Positions 44,212 through 55,480 of a stretch of DNA of 64,000 bases are shown here, piece by piece. The translations under genes and the position numbers were made by a program. The number at the start of each line of letters is the position of its first letter. Within the stretch, counting starts at the first letter, position 1. Where the stretch lies: contig OY365806.1 of the NCBI GenBank assembly GCA_959347315.1, positions 35,001,526-35,065,525 of the forward strand. The letters run 5' to 3'. Origin of the DNA: Bimastos eiseni (Eukaryota; Annelida; Clitellata; Crassiclitellata; Lumbricidae). The notes under the pieces were generated by a model. The model was not told where the DNA came from, searched no databases, and saw only the letters and a program-made list of their open reading frames with translations.

Positions 44212-46097
44212 ACCTGTTAATAACGGGAGATATATGAATATGATATCATATTACAACTGGAGAGCCCGAATGCCAATTTGAGAACAAGCATCTTTTCACA
44301 TGCGTTGTCGCTCATAATTAGTGAGAGTGAAATACACGAAGTCAAAAAAGCCATGAATGCGTGGGCAAATATATTCCGTGTCGCGATTGTCACATCAAAT
44401 AATGTATCATGAATATTACCGACTGCTCTCATGAATAATAATTACTCGGTTGAGCGAAATTACCATAATATATATTTTCGCCGGAGCACATATCGATCGG
44501 GGAGCCAGTGATTTAGTCCGCCCGCGCTCTTGCTTAAACGTCACCGGATAAGCGCACATGAATGTAGGTGTGCGTGTGTGTGTTTGCATGTGTTTAGACT
44601 TGAACACCTACTGCGTAGGCAACTAAACACGCACACACGATTGGAATATATAAATACACGTTCAATGCTGAGATTGTGTGGGCAGATGTGCGTATGCATG
44701 AATGCGTGTGTCAGTGTACGTGTGTGTAGGTATGTGTCTGTGTGCGTGTGTACGTGCGTATGCGTGCGTGTGTGTGCTGAGACTAGATGACCTGCGTAAG
44801 CTGAAACTAGTACCTATTACGGGGTGCACAACTGATTAGCTTGGATGAAAGCCGTAATCTTTATAGTAATCTGGAGATTTCGAAAGCGCTCAAAGAAAGC
44901 CAAGTCCCGGAAACCAGCGTTTCACAGGCGCTCAGCCAAAACCAAATCGGCAGCCCACAGGCAAGTGGAGTCAACAATCGGTTCCAGGTCAATATGCAAC
45001 AATCAGGAAGGTAGACAATCAGCAGGACAGTACTTCCGGTTTATATGCGGTCACTCTGACTCGGCCATCGTCATCCAGTAGTTAAATAGCAAACTATGCG
45101 GAGGTTTAAGCGAAACATGAAGGCCTACGTATCTATAGCTTCTTGGTCTTTTTGATATTGGCATAGATCTAATAATTTATGCTCGTTAAATGCATCGCTG
45201 TGCGTAGTTCATAGTCTCATAGACCCTTTGCGCTTGGGCCTATTATAGTCAATTGGTAAACAACGTTATGCTTTTCTCTTTGGTATAGGCCTATTTGATT
45301 TGCATGTATGATATTGGTTTTGCTATTCAGTTAGATGGTTTTGCAGATTTAAATCAAAACATTTAGTTGACAAGGATATTATTATTCGGTTGCATACATG
45401 GCCAAGTAGTATCTATTTGTTCGGCAGATTCGCCTCAAAGCCACCTTTTGAGTTTATTCGTACACAATGTCCAGTATTTTATTGGACGTACCAAAACCCA
45501 CAAAAGGGAGTTTGTCTGGGAGATAATGTCCTGCCTAAAACTGGCGAATTTTGTCCGGGGGGGGGGGTTAATGTCCGGGGAGCTAATATCATCCTAGATC
45601 ACTGGTTTTGTATATCTTAACACAGCTAAGATGCTAGTTCGTGCACCGAAAACTCCCAGTTACTCTCTACAATTTAGCCCGTATGCCCGTTTCAGGTTGG
45701 TAAAAATACTTGATAGGACATCTGGACATGTGACCCTTTTTAACTCCTCCCCCCCCCCCCCCCCCCGTTCAATTTTGACAATTAAAACTCTGACCACCAT
45801 GGCTTAGTTAAATATAGTCAAGTTATCCTATGTTATAATATCTTGTAATTTTCTGCTTTATCCCTTCAATGTACTGCCTCAGCACTAATATGAAAGGGTG
45901 TCTCCTACTATAACGGAAGCCTAATTCTGAATCCCTTGGGGATTTTTTCTCCCAGTTGCCTTCCACTTCAACTCTATAAACTTAATCCAGTTATCACGTC
46001 TTGTCATATTCTATCAAGCTATTATAATTATTCTGACCATATAAATATGTTGTATGTATGTTCTGTTTACAAATTCTGTGGTTGGAGACAATGACAA
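44212..46097. other. Intergenic with GT repeats and homopolymers
   Basis: TGTGTGCGTG repeats (about 44570-44780), a G run near 45558-45568 and a C run near 45750-45767. No gene. Confidence 0.5.
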
Positions 46098-46398
46098 TCA
46101 ATTCAATCAATCAATTTCTTTTTATTGTTCACTGACAAAACATAGCATACTAACACGGAAATAGTAGTGTTAATTAATCATTCAGTGAGCAAAGGAAACC
46201 CAAAAGAACGAACCGTTCTGCTAACAGTGGCCACCCAATGTCAACATTAAATTAACCTAGAAGTAAGTCATAAAGTTTTTTCCGCGTACCATATAGAAGC
46301 AACGAACATAATCATCATTTCATAACAAGTAATGTCGTAACAACAAGTAAATTTATCTAACCGTTCAGTAAGAATGTTTTAAGGTTATTTTTAAACTG
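46098..46398 (-). mobile_element. 5'-truncated copy of the 35-37 kb LINE
   Basis: Nearly identical to 35223-35526: the CAATCAATCAATTTCTTTTT tail, CACTGACAAAACATAGCATA, GAACGAACCGTTC, TTTTTTCCGCGTACC and CCGTTCAGTAAGAATG. Homology stops at TTTTTAAACTG. Only the 3' part of the LINE is present, as expected from incomplete target-primed reverse transcription. Confidence 0.92.
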
Positions 46399-48150
46399 TA
46401 ATTTCAGTTTGAAACTTATAATTTATATTGTACCAATTCCCGAGAACAGTTTTCATATCGCCTCGTTTTATCTTTTTCGATAGGCCTATCTCTTCTTGGG
46501 CCTATCTTTTGATTAACATAAAGAAAGCCTTCTTAGGCACGTCTGAAATATTCTAGACGATTTTAAATAAGCAAGTTCGATAACAAGAAGACAAATATCA
46601 AACGAAATCATAAATTTGCGCATATCGTTACTCACCCTGAGAAATTCGAGGTTGTTCCGATCGCTTCGGTTATGGCAGTTTTAAATTAACGACATACGGA
46701 ATGCCATAGCTATTGTTTGCCAATAACTTCAAATTGCGCAATCGCAAACTTTACAATTTCAGGTTCTGTCTCAGATATTTTTCCACTTTAAGATAATTGA
46801 ATTGATTTCAGTATTATATGATTATCACGCGTCAAACAGAATTATCGTTTCTCGTAGATTCCGGTTTCAGTTTCTATAGAGCAAGATTTTAAGACGGTTA
46901 ACGCGACACTTATCGAGAGCGCTTGTTCGAGACAGAACAAGACTTTCACTTCAAGACAGTTTCTAAAAACTCGAGACACTACAGCGAGACCGAGACAACA
47001 GGCTTCCGAGACCGAGGCCGAGACACTTAACAACTGTCTCGAGACCGAGACATTGTCTCGAGACCATACAACTCTGCGTATTTTACGGGTCGGGTCGGGT
47101 ACGGGTAGACTAATCACTGGGATGGGTATACCCGGTTTTACTCGTGTCAATGTCAAGTTTTAGGATTTAGGGTTACAATGTCACCGTTAAATATATAGGT
47201 GAATCCTGCATCATCAAAGACTTAATTACTCTTATAGACAAACTGGCACATTCGAAATCAAAGTACTATATACCTGCACGTAATGCTTTCCTTCCTTTTT
47301 TCTGTATGTTAATCGCTGTTTTTTATTCCTCTTTCTCCTTCTTAACCTGCTACTCCTCATGCTGATTCTCCTCTTCATCCTCTCCTCCACTTCCCCTCCT
47401 CCAGCTTCCGTCCTCCTCCGGTTCCTCTTCGTCTTTCCTTTCTCTTCCTGCACTTTCTCCTTCCTCTCCTGTTTCCGCCGCCATCGCTACCCTACGGCTG
47501 CTGTTACTGATGCTGTTACTGATGCTGTTGTTGTTGCTGTTGTTGTTGCTGCTGCTGCCACTACGACAACAGCATGATGCTTAGTAAGTCGACAGTCAGC
47601 TATGATAGGACATGTTAATGACGTTACGGGTGCGGGCATACCCGCGGGTATGGGTCGGGTCAGGAAGGGAGGTTGAGTACGGCTTGGGTACTGGTACGGG
47701 TAACGGTCCTTGGTTACGGGTACTGGTCGGGTAGCAAAAACGCTCTACCCGCAGACCTCTAATTTCAATCCGTCGGCTGACATTCCAGCTCACAAACCAA
47801 TAGATCATGCACATATCTTCTGAATGATGAGATGCATATGTAATCGGGAGTTGTGATCAGTCGGGTCGGCTCTTCTTTGTAACCCATGCTATGTATGTCG
47901 TTAGCATATGCCATATGTCAACACTTAATCTAACTGAATAATATTAAGAAACTAATGAGTGAATGCGTGCAATACATGCGTTTGATGTAAGCTATTTTTC
48001 GATAGTGACCTTAGAGGGTGACACAAAAGTTCGATCACCGTTTTCAAAGTGCGTTTTCTCAGTAAGCGCTTCATATTTGTTCCGATATTTTGTCAGTACA
48101 TACACAGTTCAAATGAAATATACTCGTACAAATTTGGCCTATGTTATAGG
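46399..48150. other. Repeat-rich, no gene
   Basis: GTCTCGAGAC and GAGACCGAGACA motifs cluster at 46890-47070. CGGGTA/TACCCG motifs cluster at 47085-47140 and 47625-47760. A CT-rich and GCTGTT-rich stretch lies at 47280-47575. The outer clusters look like transposon ends, but I could not match both ends or a target duplication. Confidence 0.4.
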
Positions 48151-48158
48151 CCTATATA

Positions 48159-48291
48159 CAGAGGCAGCGATCTCGTTTGAGAGGTGGAGCGGATGAGAGG
48201 GGTAAGAAATGTGGGGGACAAACGTATAGCGTGTCCCCTCTCTGTAAAGGGTGGGGTACTTGTCCCCCTCGCCCCCGGATCGCCGCCTCTG
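48159..48291. mobile_element. hAT-like MITE (133 bp)
   Basis: Termini CAGAGGCAGCGATC and, inverted, CAGAGGCGGCGATC. Exact 8-bp flanking duplication CCTATATA at 48151-48158 and 48292-48299. Confidence 0.92.
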
Positions 48292-48377
48292 CCTATATAT
48301 GGCCTCGTCCCGACTCGTTTTAAATTGAACTTATCGGATGAGGTCCTTCACCACCTATTGTCCATTTTGAATGGGCG

Positions 48378-48536
48378 CCATGACATTTAAGGTCTCCATG
48401 TCATTTGAGATCCCATATCATTTGAGGCCACATGTCATTTGAGATCCCCATGCCATTTGAGGTCCACATGTCATTTGAAGTCCCCATGTCATTTGACGTC
48501 CCAATGTCATTTGAGGTTCCCATGTCATTTGAGGAC
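48378..48536. repeat. ~18-bp minisatellite
   Basis: About nine copies of CATGTCATTTGAGGTCCC with substitutions. Short in-frame peptides made from it are not genes. Confidence 0.9.
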
Positions 48537-50731
48537 CGTGCTAGTCCGAGATTTAAATCCCTCAAATCAGTCATCAGATACCAACCGTCGCGAATCCCAA
48601 GCTGTCCTTTACAGAGGCGCTTGAGACTCCAACGCTCTGATTAGCTAAAAGAACCACGCACGAATATAATATAAACGCAGACATTAAGAGGTCACTTTTA
48701 TGTCAATATCTGAGTCGTTCGTTCGTTCATGCCACGCGACGATTTCGCTGGGTGAACACTTGTCGTTGTCCTTTCCACAACCATTCATCATAATTTATTA
48801 ATCGGTGAACTTTATTCCCTGCGACGGTTTGCCGACTGACTAATTACTATCCACCGTCAGAAATATTGCTGGTTCTGGTTTTGTGACAATCAATGATCGT
48901 GAATTGGTCAGTGGTCACCTGCCATGCTGGTCAGCCTGGTCAATCCATCACCACCTCGCAGCCTGCAACGCACATGGCCAGAACGCGCATGCGCACAATC
49001 GCCGGTGCATTTCACGCGAAGCAGCAATTGACGAAGAGAGGGGCATCGTGCATATTAATATAAATGTTATGTGGCGAACACCTTCAGACTTTAACCAAGA
49101 TGGAGTAGTCTTGGTCTTTAACGTTGACATTCCAGTAGACAATATATAGGCTAGGGAAAGACAAAGAGGGGAAGAAAGAAGAGATGGAAGAGAAAAATAC
49201 GATGAGATCGAAGAAAAAATTAATGCGCAGAAAAATGCGAAGGAAATTAAGGGTAGGAAAACACATTATTATATATAAAAAATCATTACACTACGGGTGC
49301 ACTTTTTTAAAGATAGATAATAGATCATAATATGAATCAAACTGTCATAATTGTAAAGTCGACGTGTCCTGAGCGCTACCAACATCTGTTTGTAATTCAC
49401 CAACAAACACTTAAGCACAGAGGACTTAAGAAAAACCGTTGTAATTTGAATTAAATCACTGGCGGATACAGTCATAAACTCATTTATCTCTCTCGCACCC
49501 AGATCGTCTCACCGACGTATATGTATATATAGTATATACATGTACTCAATTCATAGCTTAATTCGCTAGGTGGCGCAAGTGAGAAACAAAAGTTTTCTAC
49601 ATTGACATAAATACGAACTAGTCAAATAAGCCAGATAATAGTAGAAGACTATCGCACGATATGACGAGGCTGCTAACCTAGTAATCTTTCAATCAAATGG
49701 CAGAATGTCAATGAAATAAACGTCACGAGGTCAGTGCACGCTTCGCCCTTTCCAAATGACTGTCGGAGTCTTGTATTCATGGCCATGCGTCCGTTTCGAT
49801 CCATTGATCTGCGTCGTACATCAATCATTCTTTGGAGACTTCTCCTCATCATCTCCTCCTCACCTCCTTCTGCTCCTGCTCCTCTCCTCCTCCTGCTCCT
49901 ACCCCTCCTCTTTTTCCTGCTCCTGCTTCTCTTCTCCTATGCACATCAATCGGTCGATCAATCAACTGATCGATCGATCTCTACGTCCGGGAGATTCATT
50001 TAGTTTTGCATCACAAGCAAATCTTCATTTTGGTCGTGTCTCCACTCTTCCGCGTGCTCTTCCTCTTCCGCGTGCTCTACCTCTTCCTCGTCTTACTCTT
50101 CCTGCTCTTCTATAATATAGATAAGTGTATATATATATATATATATACAAATCTCTAGACGACCAATAGCGCATTTTACATACCTGACACGTGACCTGCA
50201 CCATGACTGTCTCTTAATTGTTGATCAAGACTGACTAAAACAGGCAACGACGAACAACAGTAGGACTACGTAAATGTTACGGTGACTGATGGATAATAAT
50301 AATACAGGCCTCTATATTTATTAGTATTGGATGGCCAATTATACACGAGGACCGATTTGTTGGGCTCGAATACATATCATATAACATATAACTATATAAT
50401 TATACATGTGTGCGTGCGTGCGTCTGTGTAGGCCTGTGTGTGTCCGTGTGGTGTGTGTGTGTGTGGAACTATTATACAAAACTGTAAAACTCCGCTTGTC
50501 TGCTTGGAACAAGTTTCCATAAAGGAGGACGACGACGCCATCTTTGCTATCACACGCACAGTGTCGTTACACTGAAACTACTATTTATAATTCTCATGTG
50601 CTAACCTAGTGAACTTACAGTGTCAATTAGATCATTATCAACATGCATCTGAATATCTCTACAGACCGTGAAGCGGAATGATCGTTGATCATACCGATTC
50701 GACACTGGGACACCGCGACAAGTTATGGGCT
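48537..50731. other. Intergenic, no gene
   Basis: CTCCTGCTCCT tract at 49840-49940, CTCTTCCGCGTG tandems at 50045-50110, TA run at 50130-50150, GTGTGTGTGC at about 50405-50465. Nothing coding. Confidence 0.5.
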
Positions 50732-50739
50732 CCCCGATG

Positions 50740-51634
50740 CAGTGGCGTAGTGACGGGGGGACGAACCGCCCCAGGCGGCACTTGTCCTAGGGGCGGCATT
50801 TTCGGTAAAAAATTAAATAAAAAATTATTGTTGTAAAGTTGCATTTTACAAGATTCTTGTTGCCCTTGTTTAAACTTGGCACAATGCTTCTTAGGTTTTT
50901 CTCGACTTAAAACTAACATATAGGCCGACGATATACCGAAGTACCGTCGAAATGATCGAATGGCACCTAATGTTTATAGACATCAGAGCAATCCTCAGGT
51001 AATTTGGTGCCCTAGGCAGTCATCTATATAAGAGCGTCCCATCCCCGTTGCACAGGCAGTAAGATGTGAGAAAATAATAAATGGGGTCAGGCACTCACTG
51101 CAAGGGGCATAATTTTTTTCAAAAATACATAGACTCTTCTGGTAAACGAAAATTATTAGGGAAAGAGCCGGAGATTCAATGAGGTGTTAAGAAATTGAAT
51201 ATCGTTGCTGGAATTGGAATTAGTCAAAAACTAGTTTTTAATAATTTTCAATATAGCCTGCAAGATGCTTAGTAACTTTTTTGTGAGGCTTCACGAGGCA
51301 TTTTTGCTTGCTTTATAAATATGTTATTTCTTAACTAATACTATCTTATTATCTTTTCTAATTTTTATTTCAAATGATAACGCATTTTAATTAGTCAAAC
51401 AGTTTTAATTTTGACAGTGCATGCTGATGCTATTACTAACTGCGTAATGAATTGAATACTACATAGAACAATCATAATGTATATAATGAAAACACTCAAA
51501 ACAGGCTTCTTATGCCTATCTTCCCCTTTGTGCATATCCCGGGATATGCACAAGAATAGAGTGATGGAAATATTAGACAGGGGCGGCATTTTGTGCCTTC
51601 GCTTCAGGCGGCACTTTGCCTCGCTACGCCACTG
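50740..51634. mobile_element. Non-autonomous hAT-like DNA transposon (895 bp)
   Basis: Termini CAGTGGCGTAGTGA and, inverted, CAGTGGCGTAGCGA. Exact 8-bp duplication CCCCGATG at 50732-50739 and 51635-51642. Both subterminal zones contain GGCGGCA and GGGGCGGCATTTT in inverted arrangement. No transposase. Confidence 0.94.
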
Positions 51635-51795
51635 CCCCGATGTATGCCCCGGCAATTCAGACTGTCAGCCAAACAATCCGATGAAAGAGTGAGCTGCACA
51701 AACGAAAGCGTTTCTTTAATATATTCAGCATCAGTCTCAGTTATGTGAGGATATTTTCGGTTTCATTAGTTGAAAATCTAGCAGCGAATTAAGCG

Positions 51796-52904
51796 TAGGG
51801 CTTAAAGTGTGCCTGGACGGTCATGGGCGGCGTCCAGGCACTTATTTTCGAGGCTGGACGCCGTCCTGCCACTTATTGGGCCAGCAGAGCCTGGACGCCT
51901 TACATGTAGTAGTGCAGATCCTCTATATGCGTACGTTATTATCAACAGGGAAAAGAGGAGGACAAAAATTTCGCGCGTTTACAAACTTTTTTCTCTAACT
52001 TTCAAAACGCCGCTGGTCCCTTGTCGACAATTTCACAAAGAAAATCAATTCTCTGTAGGCCTATGCTTTAAATTACAACAAATTTTCCACCAACAAATAA
52101 TTGATGACTAAATAATGGTAATGGACAAAAGCCTAACGAATGATAACAAATTCAATCTTTCGCCCATTGCATTTGATTAAATAGAAGTTGAATCGATAAT
52201 AATAATGTCTGCAGATCCAGCTTCTGGTTCAGCAAGAACCATTTTTGTCAATTCAACTTCTATTTAGGCAAATATTCTCTTCGATGATACAACTTTTATT
52301 TCGGTAGGCATTATGTTTATCTAAATGGCATCTGTTTTGGAAGAATTCCGTTCACTCATCCAACTTCTATTCTAGCATCATTAATATCACCAATCCAACT
52401 TCTATTTTAACGAACATATGTAACGATGTGTGACAAGGGGTAGAGGGGTCGACGAAATGTGACATCACATCAAAGTACATAATTTTATTAAAAACTTGCA
52501 CTCATTTAAACAAGTTCCACTTAATTAGCAGTAGTTGTTAGCACAATTAAAAACACTAATTATGATTATGATTGTCTTTCATCGTGAGGATTGCATAAGA
52601 TTGTAATCATTATAGGTTACTTAATTTTTCCATTTTTCTTCGTTCTATTATTATAATTTGAAATATTTTATAGTTACAAATAATTTTTTTTATAATTATA
52701 AGAAAATTTGCGTTACATTCTGAACATCTGGTTTTATTTTTGGAGGGCTCAGGGCCTTGTGACGTGACGTCATATATGAGGGGTCATGACACTTGTAAAG
52801 ACGCGTGACGAAGGGGTGGGTCAAAAATCGTCCAAAATTGCGTGACGTCATTTATGGACAGCTTCCCTAGCGTCCAGGCACTTTTTTTTACACTTTAAGC
52901 ACTG
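51796..52904. mobile_element. Non-autonomous hAT-like DNA transposon (1109 bp)
   Basis: Termini TAGGGCTTAAAGTG and, inverted, CAGTGCTTAAAGTG. Both ends also carry GTGCCTGGACG just inside. Flanks ATTAAGCG (51788-51795) and ATTAAACG (52905-52912) agree at seven of eight positions. The interior has a cluster of CAACTTCTATT motifs between about 52180 and 52410. Confidence 0.87.
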
Positions 52905-52912
52905 ATTAAACG

Positions 52913-55278
52913 GCGGGATAGATCTGGCGTAATCCGAACATTGAAAGTCTGATCGGAAAGATCAACTGACTCAATAATCCTAGTGCTTCAATTGCTGTAA
53001 GTCCTCCTCTTCTGCAAAGGTTCTTCCTCAATCCATATCTGTATACTATTCCTCTTATATCTCGTATACGCCTAGGCCTACTCTTCCTCGTCATTCTTTT
53101 CCTCTGATCATACAATTATTTCTTGTCCGGCCAGTATTTCCAGACATAATTGAACCCATTGCAAACTTGCAGTGAATGTTTTTCATAATGTGACAGTCTT
53201 CTATCTGGACTACCGCTATTATTTGTACCTCTTTTAAGCCATTATGCACGCTTGCGGGTTGTATAATTAATGATGTTCTTACTTACTTACAATACATGCA
53301 GCAAATCAATGCCGTGCCCAAATTCCATGTATTTATTTCATAGATATTACTTTATGTCTATGGATCAAATACGCGCTTCTTATTCTAGTTCATGTTTGGG
53401 TGAATAAAAGCCAGTTTCACTTTCGCTATTTCAGAATGTGTTGGTGACGTACATAAACCCATCTCTAAAACTTATTGCGTTACATTTTCATCGATCAAAG
53501 TCAAGAAACAGTTAGAAGCACGATCGTTTACCGATTGCCTGTGTTGTGCGACGGTTAGATTTACCGACACAATAAATTTTAGTTATGTTCTTGCGATTCG
53601 ATGGTTTTGTTTCAGGCAACGCTTGCACCTTTGTCTTTGGACCACTGCAAAGAGAGCAATTCACTGGAACTTCTAACGTTTTTGCTTTCGAAATTGAATC
53701 AGAAATGGCTGGTGTATGGCTTATAATGTATTGGAAGCTTACACTACGGACGTGTGGTCTAGCTAGTTTATGGGAAATGGTAGTGTGAAAAAAGTAATAA
53801 CAGCTCAGATTGAGTAGTGGCGAAAGACTGCTTTGTAGCACTATATAACTCGGTGGTAATCGCAGAATTTCAATGTAAATATGCTGAAACTGGTTCAATT
53901 TAGATTGAGCAAGTTCATCTTTGAGCAAATTTTACATTTTAGAGGAATTTCCTTGTCAGTCCTGCGTAATATCTCCTTGAGAATATAATGTTGTTTAAAC
54001 TGACAATATTTACAATCTTGTTAGAAAAAGTTGCTTGTGCTGTTGTTTCACCGAAAATTTCCTTATCTAGCCACAGCTTACCTTGCCCCACATTAGTTTC
54101 CTTTTTTAACTTGTCTGGTTCACCATGCCTTGCCATTTCCTCCTTTACTTTATCTTGCCCTCTTTTGCCTGCCACATCTACTTCCATGTTATCTTGTTTA
54201 CTACTTTTGTATAAATCATCAATAGAAGTAGCAAAGTTTTGAATTGTTGGTACAGCCAGGAACTAACTCCTGTGATTAGGGGCCTGGCAAGCATCCCAGC
54301 AGCTACTAGCACTTTTGGAAGCATATCATGATATTGGTCCTGTGGTTAGCATTCTGGAATCCTATTTTCAGCTATATCTGAATGTTTATTTAAAATCAAA
54401 ACTGTTAAAATCTCAATGTTTTTATATGTGTTAAATTTGTTAGGCTGCCTTGATTAGTTAGGATAGAAATAAAGCTGTGAAATAACTCATAGACATTCAT
54501 CATTGAAGTTAAGATGGTAAATATTGAAGTCTGATTTTTTTTCTAGAATTAACAATTGAAATCATCTGTATTCTTGTTCAAACTCAATAGTCTATGAAGC
54601 CGTCATTGTTTTCTGAAATCTTTTGTAATGCACCTTCATCTTGTATTCCCTTACTCTGTCTTCGTACAGAGGCCTGATAGAGAGGTCATCACTTGCTGTT
54701 GAACAAATCTGTGTTTCTACTTTTCTAAACATACTAACTGATTTTCTATAGCAAATGATGTAACTGGTGTAGTCATTGCAATCTTCAAAGCCATTATAAC
54801 TGACATATAAAATTCTGTGTGGCGGATGATTTCACACAAGTCACATATTCTGCTCGTATCATCCCACATAACCAAAATGACATTCTTGTATAGCTTTTCA
54901 TGAACATGTGCCAACTTTCTAAATAAATAATGGTCAAGGACTTATTAGAATGATTAAGTATTTTTTTGCTTTTAAAATTGTATTATGACATCTAATAAAA
55001 TTGCATTGTGACATAAGTTAAAATCTTTCGATTTTAATGATTGTAACATATTTTTAAAATATGCACAAAATCCAGCAAGAGCAAATATTCACCTCTGTGG
55101 AAACCCATCACTTTGTCTTGCCTTGCCTGGCATTTGCTTGCCTCACCTTGCCTAATCTTCTTCACCTTGCCTTACCTTGTATTCCCTTACTCTGTCTTCC
55201 TTTTACCTTGTATTGTCTTACCTTGTTCTGCCTTTGTAAAACCAGTTGTCAATTAAAGATTTCTTTTGTGTTTTTCAG
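52913..55278. other. Upstream of the PARP14-like gene; no separate gene recognised
   Basis: Short frames on both strands have no family features. CCTTG-type pentamers run at about 55110-55245. An upstream non-coding exon of the PARP14-like gene is expected here or further left but was not located. Confidence 0.4.
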
Positions 55279-55293
55279 GTCACAAGAGTCAAC

Positions 55294-55480
55294 ATGGCAT
55301 CTGGTGAATCTTGCTATAAACTTGTGGTCGGAAATCTGCCTGACAGCCTGATTGATGATGATTTTCTTATGACTCTCTTCTTTGAATCCACCACTGATTG
55401 TCCTGAGGGAGGTTTTGTTGAAAAAATCGAGATGCTTCCAGATCAGGGAAAAGCTGTCGTTACTTTTGAAGATTCTGAAG
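55294..55480 (+). CDS. PARP14-like exon 1 (coding part), RRM-like N-half
   Basis: The exon begins at 55279 after GTGTTTTTCAG and carries the ATG at 55294. It ends GAAG|GTCCCG, a weak donor, but joining to 56914 turns the interrupted motif into FEDSEVVRRLL, the expected RRM C-terminal strand and helix. Unspliced, the frame stops within 27 bases. Confidence 0.85.

Noticed and set aside
53512..53928. 138-codon minus-strand frame
   Set aside because: No family features, AT-rich composition, no splice or promoter context.
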